DNA of 45,795 bases from Thermoflexales bacterium. GTDB lineage: Bacteria; Chloroflexota; Anaerolineae; J036; Brachytrichaceae. The stretch covers positions 1-45,795 of the forward strand of contig JAIBCK010000016.1 in NCBI GenBank assembly GCA_019694215.1, written 5' to 3'. Positions 14,608 through 23,449 of the stretch are shown here, one piece after another. The translations under genes and the position numbers were made by a program. Within the stretch, counting starts at the first letter, position 1. Each line of letters begins with the position of its first letter. The notes beneath the pieces were generated by a model. It saw only the letters and a program-made list of their open reading frames with translations. It had not been told where the DNA came from and did not search any database.

Positions 14608-16302
14608 TCAGTTCTCCGACTTGACGCGCCGTTCGGCGCCGGTCGCGAGGCCAATAAAGGTCTGCAAGAGGGCGATCACGAGCAGGACGATGCCGATCAG
14701 GATGACGATGTAGGCGAAGGCATTGCCAAAGCGCCCGGCATCGGTCTCGGCGTAGATCTGCTGTGTCATGATCTTGGTTTCGGGCGTGGTGAGGAAGATC
14801 ACCGCGCTGATCGTCGTCATGCTGCGGGCGAAGGCATACACCAGGCCGGACAGAAAGGCCGGCCGGATGAGCGGCAGCGTGATGCGGCCAAAGGTCACCG
14901 CCCGGTTGGCCCCCAGCGAGACCGAGGCCTCTTCGAGGCTGGGGTCGATCTGCTGCAGCGCCGCGACCCCGGCGCGCAACCCGGCCGGCGTGCTGCGCAC
15001 GATGAAGACCATGATGATGGCCAGCTCGCCCGCCAGCAGCGCCTGCCCACCGGTGAGCTTGGGGATGAGCGTGAACCCGGCGACGCGGGTCGGGTCATTG
15101 AAGGCCAACAGGTAGCCGATGCCAAAAATCGTCCCCGGCACCGCGATGCCGAGCATCGTGCCGAAGTCGAGCAGGCCCTTGCCAAAGAACTTCATCCGCA
15201 CGACCAGGAAGGCGATCAGCATGCCGAGGAAGCCGGCGATGACGGTCGAATAGGCCGACAGGCGCGTGGTATCCAGCATGGCCTCGCTGCCGAGGCCGGA
15301 CAGCACGTAGCTGAAGTTGTTCAGCGTGAACGAGTTGTCGATCCCGAGCAGGCGCGTGAAGGCGCCTGCGATCATGGTCACGTAGACCAGCGCGATGAAG
15401 GCGGCGATGAAGACGTTTAGCGCGAGCAGCGGCCAGCGCACACGCCAATCCGTCACCAGCGCCACGGAGCCGGCCGGCTTGCCCGTCACCGAGACCACCG
15501 AGGCGCGATCCGCAAAATACTTCTGCACCAGATACACGCCCAGCGCCGGCACGATCAGGATCACGGCCAGCACTGCGGCGGCCAGCAGGTCGTACTCCCC
15601 GCTGATGGCGATGAACAAGCGCGCCGACAGCACCACATAGTCGCCGCCAATCGTCAACGGGTTGCCCAGGTCGGCGATGGCCTCGACGAACAGCAGCAGG
15701 AAGGAGCTGGCGAGTCCGGGCAGCAGCATCGGCATGGTCACCCGCAGGAAGGTGCGCACCTTGCTCCCACCCAGATTCGCGCTCGCCTCCTCCATGGCCG
15801 GGTCCAGCGCGCGCATCAACCCAACCATCGTGAGATACACAACGGGGAAGAAGGACAGCGCCATGACGACCGTCATCCCGGGCAGACCGTACACATTGCC
15901 CTCGATGCCAAACAGGCCATAGCTGATCATGCCGCGCCGGCCGAACAGCACGATCATCGAGATCGCCACGGCAAAGGGCGGGCTGACGCTGGGGACCAGC
16001 GCGATGAGGTGCAGCACGCGCTTGAGCCAGGCCGGAGCGGCGACGCGGGCCTGCACAAACGCCCACAGGAAGCCCAGCAGCGTTCCGGCAAGACCAACGG
16101 TCAATCCCAACACGACCGTGCGGCCGATGATGGTCTGAAAGGTCGGTCGCAGCAGAAAGCGCTCGAAATACGGACCGGCCGCCGGCTCAAAGGCCGTGCC
16201 CAGCACGCGCACGAGCGGATAGACGATCGCAATCGCGACAAAGAGAATCGCGAAGATCAGGCCAAACGCGAGGGTCGGATCGATGGCGCGCCGTTTCAGC
16301 AT
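14608..16302 (-). CDS. ABC transporter permease, fused double domain (FbpB/ThiP-like)
   Basis: 564 residues from ATG 16302. About twelve transmembrane segments form two fused permease units. Each has the EAA cytoplasmic loop that contacts the ATPase: DPAMEEASANLGGSKVRTFLRVTMPM and DPSLEEASVSLGANRAVTFGRITLPL. This fused layout is typical of Fe3+, thiamine and 2-aminoethylphosphonate importers. It follows the binding-protein gene after a 100-base gap containing a strong hairpin and precedes the ATPase by one base. Confidence 0.92.
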   Translation of the reverse strand: MLKRRAIDPTLAFGLIFAILFVAIAIVYPLVRVLGTAFEPAAGPYFERFLLRPTFQTIIGRTVVLGLTVGLAGTLLGFLWAFVQARVAAPAWLKRVLHLIALVPSVSPPFAVAISMIVLFGRRGMISYGLFGIEGNVYGLPGMTVVMALSFFPVVYLTMVGLMRALDPAMEEASANLGGSKVRTFLRVTMPMLLPGLASSFLLLFVEAIADLGNPLTIGGDYVVLSARLFIAISGEYDLLAAAVLAVILIVPALGVYLVQKYFADRASVVSVTGKPAGSVALVTDWRVRWPLLALNVFIAAFIALVYVTMIAGAFTRLLGIDNSFTLNNFSYVLSGLGSEAMLDTTRLSAYSTVIAGFLGMLIAFLVVRMKFFGKGLLDFGTMLGIAVPGTIFGIGYLLAFNDPTRVAGFTLIPKLTGGQALLAGELAIIMVFIVRSTPAGLRAGVAALQQIDPSLEEASVSLGANRAVTFGRITLPLIRPAFLSGLVYAFARSMTTISAVIFLTTPETKIMTQQIYAETDAGRFGNAFAYIVILIGIVLLVIALLQTFIGLATGAERRVKSEN

Positions 16303-16330
16303 ACGCCCCTCCGGGGTGACGAAACAACAA

Positions 16331-16370
16331 CGGGCACGCTGGCGCGGCTGTCCGCGCGCCAGCATGCCCG
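16331..16370 (-). other. Intercistronic hairpin between binding protein and permease
   Basis: Arms 16331-16346 and 16355-16370 pair over 16 positions with one G-U pair; the loop is eight bases. It lies 33 bases after the binding-protein stop at 16403 and 29 before the permease ATG. No T-run follows, so it is more likely an mRNA-stabilising or partial terminator structure than a full terminator. The carbohydrate operon has the same arrangement at 25234-25273. Confidence 0.75.
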
Positions 16371-16402
16371 ATTTCTACGGTTGCAGGCGTTGCCTCCCGG
16401 GC

Positions 16403-17461
16403 CTACTTCGGCTGGGCGGCGATCGCCTCTTCGAACTTGGTCGTGATGCCCTTCTTGGCTTGACCGGCCTTGACGAAGTCATAGTCGATCAGGTTCACCG
16501 AGGAGAGCTTGACCGAGCGATCCGAGACCTTGGCATCCGGGTTGGTCGGAAGCTGATAGGCCTTGGCCGTCGGCCCGATCTCCTGGGCCTCGGCGGTCAG
16601 CGCCCAATCGATCCACATCTTGGCGGCAGCCTCTTCCGGCGCGCCCTTGACCAGGCCCATCGCGCCGATCTCGTAGCCGGTGCCTTCCTTGGCGAAGCTC
16701 ACGACCACATCCTTGAAACCGGCATCGACAGCGGCGACGCAGTCATGCGAGAAGACCACGCCCACCACGGCCTCGGCCCGGCCGACGGCCTGCGCGGGCG
16801 CGGCGCCGCTCTTGGTGTACTGCGAGACCTGCGGGTGCAGCTTGGTCAGGAACTCGAAGGCCTTGTCCTCACCACCGCGCAAAACGACCTGCGTCCACAC
16901 CATCGTGTAGGAGGTGCCGGACGTGGCCGGGTGCGCGACCGAGAACTTGCCCTTCAGCTTGGGATTCAGCAGGTCGTCCCACGAGGTCGGCGGCTGCAGG
17001 CCCAGCTTGTCCAGCTCGACCTTGTTCGAGCAGAAGCCCAGCGCCCCGACATACACCCCGGTCCAGAAGCCATCCGGATCCTTGGCCTTGTCCGGGATCT
17101 TGGCCGCGTTCGGCGACTTGTAGGCGGCCAGCGTGCCATCGCCCTTGGCCTGGACGAAGCCATCGGCCGGGCCGCCCCACCACACCGAGTACTCGGGGTT
17201 GCTGGCGGTGGCCTTGAGCTTGGTGGCCGCCTCGCCCGAGCTCAGCCGGGTGAAGGTGGTCTTGATGCCCGTCTTGGCCTCGAAGGCCTTGGTCTGGGCG
17301 ACGCACCAATCCTCGGTGACGGTGCACAGCACGGTCAGCTTGGTGGGCTTGGCGGGCGCGCTGGTGGCGGCCGGGGCCGCGGCACCGGGCCCGCACGCGG
17401 TGAGCGCCAGGGCCGCACCTGCGGCGAGGGCGATCAACCGGGAAGACGTCTGGGTGTTCAC
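16403..17461 (-). CDS. ABC substrate-binding lipoprotein, AfuA/FbpA-like
   Basis: 352 residues from GTG 17461, preceded by AAGGAGAT at ideal distance. The signal peptide ends in a lipobox (LALTAC, Cys23), followed by an Ala/Thr/Pro linker and then the binding fold: LTVLCTVTEDW, EAKTGIKTTFTRLSSGEAATKLKA, NPEYSVWWGG. This opening and the late NLIDYDFVKAG segment fit COG1840-type proteins, which bind ferric iron or small oxyanion-like ligands. The lipoprotein delivers ligand to the fused permease encoded downstream. Iron is the common substrate, but phosphonates or others are possible. Confidence 0.88.
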   Translation of the reverse strand: MNTQTSSRLIALAAGAALALTACGPGAAAPAATSAPAKPTKLTVLCTVTEDWCVAQTKAFEAKTGIKTTFTRLSSGEAATKLKATASNPEYSVWWGGPADGFVQAKGDGTLAAYKSPNAAKIPDKAKDPDGFWTGVYVGALGFCSNKVELDKLGLQPPTSWDDLLNPKLKGKFSVAHPATSGTSYTMVWTQVVLRGGEDKAFEFLTKLHPQVSQYTKSGAAPAQAVGRAEAVVGVVFSHDCVAAVDAGFKDVVVSFAKEGTGYEIGAMGLVKGAPEEAAAKMWIDWALTAEAQEIGPTAKAYQLPTNPDAKVSDRSVKLSSVNLIDYDFVKAGQAKKGITTKFEEAIAAQPK

Positions 17462-17496
17462 AGGGGAATCTCCTTCAATGAATGTGCGAATCGAAT

Positions 17497-17540
17497 GGGC
17501 GTATGGCGCGCAACTATTCGGCGTTGCGCCACAGACGCCC
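17497..17540 (-). promoter_or_regulatory. Structured leader before the iron-type ABC operon
   Basis: An outer pair GGGCGT/ACGCCC (17497-17502 with 17535-17540) encloses an inner 7-bp inverted repeat GCGCAAC/GTTGCGC (17508-17514 with 17523-17529). It lies 36-79 bases before the GTG start. It could be an operator or a leader hairpin; it resembles no riboswitch I know. A TAAGAT -10-like box lies just upstream of it. Confidence 0.35.
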
Positions 17541-17593
17541 ATCTTACTCTTACTTGAAGGATTTTCCCAGCCGCGCCCGCCGGACGCCCCGGG

Positions 17594-18592
17594 CTAGCCC
17601 TGGCGCGGGCGCAGGCGCGAACGCACCTGCGGGTTGACCACCGACGTCGCCCAGCTGCCCTCGATCCACTGCCGCACCGTGTCGCACATCTCGACGCGCA
17701 ACCCGTGCCAGCTCTCCTCGGAATACGCCGCCATGTGCGGGGTAAGCGTGACGTGCTCCAGCCGCCGCATCGGGTCGCCGGCCGGCAGGGGCTCGGTCTC
17801 ATACACGTCCAGCCCGGCCCCGGCAATTCGCCCGTGCGCCAACGCATCGGTCAACGCCGCCTGATCGATCACCCCACCGCGGCTGGTGTTGATGAGAAAG
17901 GCCCCCGGTTGCATGCGCGCCAATGCCTGCGCGTCGATAAGGTGGCGGGTCTCGGGATTGAGCGGCACATGCACCGAGACGTAGTCACCGCGGGACAGGG
18001 CATCCTCGAACGACACCGGCTCGAAGCCGAGGTGCTGGATGGCTTCTGCGGAGAGATACCGGTCGTAGGCGATGACGTTCATCCCCAGGCCGCGCGCGCG
18101 CCAGCCTGTGGCCGCCGCGATGCGCCCCGCCCCGATCAGCGCCAGCGTGCGGCCCTTGATGCGATGGATCTTGTTCGTTTGCGCGCTCGGCCACTCGTCG
18201 CGGCGCATGCGGTCATGGAACCAGGCCACCCGACGGCCGGCGGCCATCATCAGGGCGATGGCCTGCTCGGCCACCTCCTCGCTCGCATATGACGGCGCGT
18301 TGGCCACGGCGATCCCGCGCTGCGTCGCCGCGACCGCGTCGATCTGATCAAACCCGACCCCCCAGCGCACGATCAGGCGCAGGCGCGGCAGGGCGTCCAT
18401 CGCGCGCGGGGTGACGACGCCGCGCCAGGCCAGCAGGATGATCTCGGCGTTTCCCGCCTGGGCGATCAGCTCGTCATCGGTGAGGCAGTCGGCGACGACA
18501 AACTCCGCCCCGTAGCGGGTGATCTGCTCGCGCTCGAACGCATACGGGGCCAGCAGATGAAAGGTGTCGGCTTGAAAAACTTGGATGGTCAT
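17594..18592 (-). CDS. D-isomer-specific 2-hydroxyacid dehydrogenase (CtBP/GhrB-like)
   Basis: 332 residues. The NAD-binding segment is LIGAGRIAAATG (about 152-163); the third Gly of the usual GxGxxG is Ala. Catalytic residues are Arg238 in NTSRGG, Glu267 in DVYETEP and His286 in LTPHMA. The family reduces 2-keto acids to D-2-hydroxy acids or the reverse; phosphoglycerate-, glyoxylate- and CtBP-like members share these motifs. It is the last gene of the minus-strand catabolic island, 22 bases after the SDR gene, and may handle the keto or hydroxy acid formed by upstream steps. Confidence 0.92.
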   Translation of the reverse strand: MTIQVFQADTFHLLAPYAFEREQITRYGAEFVVADCLTDDELIAQAGNAEIILLAWRGVVTPRAMDALPRLRLIVRWGVGFDQIDAVAATQRGIAVANAPSYASEEVAEQAIALMMAAGRRVAWFHDRMRRDEWPSAQTNKIHRIKGRTLALIGAGRIAAATGWRARGLGMNVIAYDRYLSAEAIQHLGFEPVSFEDALSRGDYVSVHVPLNPETRHLIDAQALARMQPGAFLINTSRGGVIDQAALTDALAHGRIAGAGLDVYETEPLPAGDPMRRLEHVTLTPHMAAYSEESWHGLRVEMCDTVRQWIEGSWATSVVNPQVRSRLRPRQG

Positions 18593-18614
18593 GTCACTCC
18601 TTGTTCAACACGGA

Positions 18615-19376
18615 TCACAACAGCAGGTCGGCGCCGTTCAGGTCGATGGTGGCGCCGGCGATGTAACTCGCTTCCTCGGAACACAGAAAGGCCACCAGAT
18701 TGGCCTGGTCCTGCGGGGTGCCGAGCCGCCCGAGCGGGATGCTCCGCTGGGCGGCCTCGATGCGCTCGGGGCTGGCGCGCTCGCGCACCATCTCGGTGTC
18801 CATGCTCCCCGGCGCCGTGGCGTTTACGTTGATGTTGAAGGGCGCCGCCTCGCGCGCGAGATGGCGCGTCAGGCCGAGCACCGCCGCCTTCGATGTCGTG
18901 TAGTGCGCGCCGCCAAACGTGCTGGTGCTACGCCCGGCCGACGAGGAGACGTTGACGATCTTGCCCGAGCGCTTGGCCTTGAGAATCGGCAGCACGGCCC
19001 GGGCACAGTTGAAGACGCCGGTGACGTTGATCGCCATGAGCGCCTCCCACTCCTCGACCGGGATCTCCTCGGCCGGCCGCGTATTGCCGAGGATGCCGGC
19101 GTTGTTGACAAGAATATCCAACGTTCCGAAAATAGATATTGCGCGCGCCACCATGGCGTCCACGGCGCGGGCGTCCCGCACATCGGCCGCAACGGCCAGG
19201 GCGCGTCCGCCCGCGGCGGTGATCTCGGCGGCGACGGCCTCCGCGGCCGCGGCCTGCACATCGTTGACGACGACGCTCGCGCCCTCGCGCGCCAGGGTCA
19301 GCGCAACCGCCCGGCCCATCCCGCGTCCCGCGCCGGTGACCAGCGCGACCTTGCCTGTGAATCGTTGTTGTGTCAT
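18615..19376 (-). CDS. Short-chain dehydrogenase/reductase
   Basis: 253 residues from ATG 19376. Classical SDR motifs are present: TGAGRGMG (14-21), an acidic residue after the second strand (VVVNDVQ), NNAG, the catalytic Ser in NVSSSAG, YTTSK with Tyr and Lys, and PGSMDTEM. The Asp after strand two favours NAD+ over NADP+. It resembles 3-oxoacyl-ACP reductase/glucose dehydrogenase-type enzymes, and in this context more likely oxidises a sugar or hydroxy acid. Substrate is not determined. It follows the S9 peptidase gene by 17 bases. Confidence 0.92.
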   Translation of the reverse strand: MTQQRFTGKVALVTGAGRGMGRAVALTLAREGASVVVNDVQAAAAEAVAAEITAAGGRALAVAADVRDARAVDAMVARAISIFGTLDILVNNAGILGNTRPAEEIPVEEWEALMAINVTGVFNCARAVLPILKAKRSGKIVNVSSSAGRSTSTFGGAHYTTSKAAVLGLTRHLAREAAPFNINVNATAPGSMDTEMVRERASPERIEAAQRSIPLGRLGTPQDQANLVAFLCSEEASYIAGATIDLNGADLLL

Positions 19377-19393
19377 GTCCCCTCCGCCGGCCC

Positions 19394-21196
19394 TCAAAGG
19401 TGCCGTGCCAGCCAGGCATCCAGGGCCTCGGTGCGCTGGGCGCGGTGCCGCGGCGTGCCCAGCAGGTTCATCAGATGCCCCTCGCCCGGGATGCGCACCA
19501 GCGCGCTGGTCCGGCCCCGCGCGCGCAGTGCCTCATGCAGCACTTCCGACTGCGCGATGACGCAGTTGACGTCCTGCTCGGCGTGAATCATCAGCAGCGG
19601 CGTGTGAATGTCGTCCGCGCGCGCGACCGGTGAGAGCGCCGCATAACGTTCGGGGACCTCATCCGGGGTGCCGCGCATCTCCCAGACCCAGAAGGCCTGG
19701 TTCTGCGTGCTGGCGAAATTCAGGCGCAGATCGCTGAGCCCGTTCTCGGTCACCGCGGCCCGAAAGCGGTCCGAGCGGCCGATCAGCACATGCGTGAGCC
19801 AGGCGCCGTAGCTCACACCGGTCAGGGCGACCCGGCCGGCGTCGATCCACGGCAACGCGCAGGCCGCCTCGATCGCGGCAAGCACATCCTGCGCGTCGAG
19901 ACCCCCCCACGCGCCGCGGATGGCGGTGGCGTAATCCTCGCCATAGCCCTGGCTCCCGCGCGGGTTGGTGAACAGCACGGCATAGCCGCGCGCGGCCAGC
20001 CGCTGAAACTCAAACGAGAAGCGCTCGCCCAACGCATAGTGCGGTCCACCATGGATCTCGACCAGAAGCGGCGCGCGCTCACCCGGCCGCAGGTGCGGGG
20101 GGCGCAGCAGCCAGGCCTGCGGGCGTGTGCCATCGCCCGCGACGACCTCCAGCGGCTGGTGGGCGCTCAGCGTGACTTCGGCGCGCCAGCCGGCATTGGC
20201 CGCCGTGACGCGGCGGGCCCCCGCGCCGTCGCGGTCGCACAGCACCACCTCACCGGGATCGAGCGCCGTCGCGACCACGACGGCCAGGACATCGGCCCCC
20301 GCCGCGACATCGAAGGCGAGGCTGGCGCTGAGGCCGCTGCTGATCGGCTGCGGCCGCCCGCTCAGCCCGACCCGGGCGACATGGCTGGCACCGCCGTCCG
20401 CAAAGAGGAAATACAGCCGCGCGGCGTCACCCGCGCCCACCCAGACCAGCTCGGGGGGCGCGATCCCGCGCAGGTCATCGCTGCGCGTGGAAAGCCCAAC
20501 GCAATGATCCCATCCAGCAGTCAGCTCGCGGACCTGGCCGGCGCGCAGGTCGAGGACGTGCACGCCGAAATTGGCCCCCGGTGCCACCCCCTGCGCATGG
20601 GCGATGAAGGCCAGCGCGCTCACATCGGGCGCGGCCGCCACGGCGCGGATCGGGCCACCAAAGTGCAGCAACGGCTCCGGCGCGGCATCCGCGCGCACGC
20701 GCCACAGCGCGCTCGACGCCCCACCCGCGGCGGGCTGCACAACGCACCAGCTGCCATCTCCAAGCGCCACCAGCCCGGTCAACGCAGTGAGCGTCGGCGC
20801 GAGGGCGACAGCGGGCCCGGGCTGCGCCGGGACGCGCCACAGCCGCCCGCCGGCCAGCGCCGCCAACCCGTCACCCCCTGGCGACCAGACCAGGGCTTCG
20901 ACCGGTGCGCCCAGCCCGGCCAGACGGACCGGCGCGGCGGCATCGGCCGTCCAACGGAAAATAGCTTCTCCAGACGCATACGCCAGGGCGCTGCCGTCGG
21001 GCGCCCAGGCCGGCAACTGCCCGTCCTGCTGCCGGCCGTCCACGACCACGGCGGTGCGCTGTTCGTCGCGCGCGTCATCCAGCCAGGTCTCGGTGTAGGC
21101 CAGTCGACGCCCGTCCGCGCTCAGCCGCGGTTGATCGAGCCAGCGCATCCGCAGCAAGTCGGCGTTGACGAGCGGGCGGCGCGCTGTCTGACCCAT
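19394..21196 (-). CDS. S9 family prolyl oligopeptidase-like hydrolase
   Basis: 600 residues. The N-terminal 360 or so residues have beta-propeller-like repeats (LSADGRRLAYTETWL, WAPDGSALAYA, WSPGGDGLAAL). The C-terminal alpha/beta hydrolase domain has the HGGPHYALGE oxyanion region, the nucleophile in GVSYGAW (family consensus GGSYGG), Asp in HAEQDVNCV and His in GEGHLMN. No signal peptide is seen, so it is cytoplasmic. Relatives release N-terminal amino acids or dipeptides; some act as esterases on small substrates. A peptidase within a sugar-type operon is unusual and may point to an acylated or amidated substrate. Confidence 0.9.
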   Translation of the reverse strand: MGQTARRPLVNADLLRMRWLDQPRLSADGRRLAYTETWLDDARDEQRTAVVVDGRQQDGQLPAWAPDGSALAYASGEAIFRWTADAAAPVRLAGLGAPVEALVWSPGGDGLAALAGGRLWRVPAQPGPAVALAPTLTALTGLVALGDGSWCVVQPAAGGASSALWRVRADAAPEPLLHFGGPIRAVAAAPDVSALAFIAHAQGVAPGANFGVHVLDLRAGQVRELTAGWDHCVGLSTRSDDLRGIAPPELVWVGAGDAARLYFLFADGGASHVARVGLSGRPQPISSGLSASLAFDVAAGADVLAVVVATALDPGEVVLCDRDGAGARRVTAANAGWRAEVTLSAHQPLEVVAGDGTRPQAWLLRPPHLRPGERAPLLVEIHGGPHYALGERFSFEFQRLAARGYAVLFTNPRGSQGYGEDYATAIRGAWGGLDAQDVLAAIEAACALPWIDAGRVALTGVSYGAWLTHVLIGRSDRFRAAVTENGLSDLRLNFASTQNQAFWVWEMRGTPDEVPERYAALSPVARADDIHTPLLMIHAEQDVNCVIAQSEVLHEALRARGRTSALVRIPGEGHLMNLLGTPRHRAQRTEALDAWLARHL

Positions 21197-21202
21197 GCGT
21201 CA

Positions 21203-22324
21203 TTACCCGCGCAGGAACGTCTTGAGCTGGGCTTCGTCGACTTCGATGCCCAGACCCGGCCGAGTGGGCACGCCGATCGTGCCATCGCGGATGTCGAGCG
21301 GCTCGCGCAGCAGCCGGTCGCGGAAGGGATTCTCCACCGTATCCAGCTCGACCATCGGCGCCTCGGTGCTGCGCGCCCACGAGGCATCCGGGAGCAGCGA
21401 CACGAGGTGCACCGTCGCGGCGATCACCGGGCCACCCGCCCAGCAATGCGGCATGGTCGGGATCCCCCACAGGCGCGCCAGCTCGGCGACGAAGAGGGCC
21501 TCACCGATCCCGCCGCACAGACAGACATCGGGTTGGACGATGTCCATCGCGCGCCGGGCAATCGCTTCGCGGAATTGGCCGCGCGAGGTCAGCCCCTCGC
21601 ACGCGGCGATGGCGATGTCGAGATGCTCGGCCAGACGCTCGTAGCCGGCGTATTCGGGCACGCTCTGCGGGAGGGGCTCCTCGAACCAGTCGAAATCGAG
21701 TGCTTCAAGCGCGCGCCCCATCTTGATCGCGCCGGGCAACGTGTAGGCGCCATTGCCATCCGCCATCAGCGCGATGTCGGGGCCAACCGCCTCGCGCACC
21801 GCCCGCGCCACGGCGATGTCCCGCGCGAGCGGCTGTCCGCCCAGGCGCATCTTGAGCGCGCGGAAGCCCTGGCCGACCAGGTCTCGCGCCTCACGCGGAT
21901 ACTGCACGACCGCGTCCTCGCCCTCGATGTAGTTCATCGCCGAGGCATACGCCTTGACGCGCTCGCACAGCCGGCCGCCATACAGCTCCGCGACAGGCAG
22001 GCCAAGCGCCTTGCCCCGCAGATCGTCCAACGCAATGGAGACGCCACCAAGCGCCATCCCGTTGCCGAAGTTGGGTCCCCACAGCGCGCGCCAGAGCGGG
22101 CGGATGCGGACGGGGTCGGCGCCGATCAGGCGCGGCGCATACGCCTCCTCGATCAGCGTCCGCACCCCGCTGAAGATGACGGTCTCGCCCCAGCCCACCT
22201 CGCCGCTGTCTGTTTCGAGCTTGATCAGCAGCGTGTCACGCGAGCGGTAGTAATACGTCGACGGGCCGGTCGCCCGCATCAGCGGGTGGGTCAGCGCAAA
22301 GGTCTTGACGGCGGTGATCTTCAT
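21203..22324 (-). CDS. Mandelate racemase/muconate lactonizing enzyme family protein
   Basis: 373 residues with the enolase-superfamily layout. The N-terminal capping domain spans about 1-125. Barrel residues include Lys158-x-Arg160 (KMR), metal ligands Asp189 (ADGNG), Glu215 (FEEP) and Glu243 (ACEGL), and an Asp266 (QPD)/His293 (MPHCW) pair expected to act as the general base. This pattern is the mandelate-racemase subgroup, which contains mainly acid-sugar dehydratases and some racemases. A dehydratase making a 2-keto-3-deoxy acid would fit the surrounding dehydrogenases. The exact substrate is unknown. It lies between the transporter ATPase and the S9 peptidase. Confidence 0.92.
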   Translation of the reverse strand: MKITAVKTFALTHPLMRATGPSTYYYRSRDTLLIKLETDSGEVGWGETVIFSGVRTLIEEAYAPRLIGADPVRIRPLWRALWGPNFGNGMALGGVSIALDDLRGKALGLPVAELYGGRLCERVKAYASAMNYIEGEDAVVQYPREARDLVGQGFRALKMRLGGQPLARDIAVARAVREAVGPDIALMADGNGAYTLPGAIKMGRALEALDFDWFEEPLPQSVPEYAGYERLAEHLDIAIAACEGLTSRGQFREAIARRAMDIVQPDVCLCGGIGEALFVAELARLWGIPTMPHCWAGGPVIAATVHLVSLLPDASWARSTEAPMVELDTVENPFRDRLLREPLDIRDGTIGVPTRPGLGIEVDEAQLKTFLRG

Positions 22325-22330
22325 GCACCC

Positions 22331-23431
22331 TCACACGGCCAGCCGCAGCCCGCTCTCGCGATCAAAGACATGCAGCTTGGCGCGGTTGATGCGGACGCCA
22401 ACCCGATCCCCGAGGAAGACCGCGGCATCCGGCTCGACGCGGGCGGTGATGCTGTGCCGGCCACGCACGACCTCGACAAAGGTGTCCGAGCCAAGCGGTT
22501 CGAGCAGCGCGATGTCGCCGACCAGCGTGTCGGGCCCGGCATCCTGCGCGGGCACCAGGTGCGCGTCCTCGGCACGCACGCCCAGGCTGACCGCGCCGGC
22601 CACACCTTCGTTCGTTGTGCCAGCGCTGCCCGGCCAGGCCAGACGCAGGTCCTCACCCTCGAAGACGGCCTCGCCGCCCTCTGCGCTCACGCGCAGCTCA
22701 CCCTCCAGAATGCTCATGCGCGGCTTGCCGATGAACGTTCCGACATACAGGTGGTTGGGCCGGCGGTAGACGTCGTTGGCCTTGCCATACTGCATCACCA
22801 CGCCGTCCTTCATCACCGCGATGTAATCCGAGAGGATCATGGCCTCCTCCTGATCATGCGTGACGAAGATCGAGGTCGCCTTGAGCTGCTGGTGCAGCTT
22901 CTTGATCTCGATGCGCATGCGCGTGCGCAGCGCGGCGTCGAGATTCGACAGCGGCTCGTCAAACAGAAAGACCTTGGGCTCCTTGACCATGGCGCGGGCC
23001 AGCGCGACGCGCTGCTGCTGCCCACCGGACAATTGCGAGATGCGGCGCTGGAGGAGTTTATCCACTTCGAGCGCCTTTGCGACGCGCTGGACGCGCTGCT
23101 CGATCTCGGCTTTGGGCGTCTTCTTCAGCTTGAGCGAGAAGGCGATGTTGCCATACACGTCCATGTGCGGGTAGAGCGCATAGTTCTGAAAGACCATCGC
23201 CATCCCGCGCTCATGCGGCGCCCAGTCAGTGATCTCCTGGCCGTCCAGCAGGATCTTGCCGCGCGAGACGCGCTCGAGGCCGGCCAGCATGTTCAACGTC
23301 GTCGTCTTGCCGCAGCCGGAGGGGCCAAGCAGGGTGACGAAGGCGTGATCGGGGATGTCGAGCGTGACATCCTTGACCGCCTGGACCGAACCAAAGGATT
23401 TGGCAACGCCCTGCAACGAGACTCGGCTCAT
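22331..23431 (-). CDS. Carbohydrate ABC transporter ATPase (MalK/UgpC-like)
   Basis: 366 residues. Motifs are Walker A GPSGCGKTTT (about 34), Q-loop VFQNYALYPHMDV, signature LSGGQQQRVALARA, Walker B VFLFDEPLSNLD and switch VTHDQEEAM. The C-terminal regulatory domain (about 240-366) with GVRAEDAHLV and GDRVGVRINRAKLHVFD is the OB-fold extension found in sugar importers. It follows the second permease gene by 18 bases, so this importer has its own ATPase rather than sharing one encoded elsewhere. Confidence 0.94.
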   Translation of the reverse strand: MSRVSLQGVAKSFGSVQAVKDVTLDIPDHAFVTLLGPSGCGKTTTLNMLAGLERVSRGKILLDGQEITDWAPHERGMAMVFQNYALYPHMDVYGNIAFSLKLKKTPKAEIEQRVQRVAKALEVDKLLQRRISQLSGGQQQRVALARAMVKEPKVFLFDEPLSNLDAALRTRMRIEIKKLHQQLKATSIFVTHDQEEAMILSDYIAVMKDGVVMQYGKANDVYRRPNHLYVGTFIGKPRMSILEGELRVSAEGGEAVFEGEDLRLAWPGSAGTTNEGVAGAVSLGVRAEDAHLVPAQDAGPDTLVGDIALLEPLGSDTFVEVVRGRHSITARVEPDAAVFLGDRVGVRINRAKLHVFDRESGLRLAV

Positions 23432-23449
23432 GGTTGACCCTCCTCGGGT

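Noticed and set aside
19790-23437. Plus-strand 1215-codon open frame
   Set aside because: It is antisense to the S9 peptidase, the MR/MLE protein and the ABC ATPase, all with full catalytic motifs. The translation is Arg/Ala/Gln/His-rich, as usual for shadow frames in GC-rich DNA.
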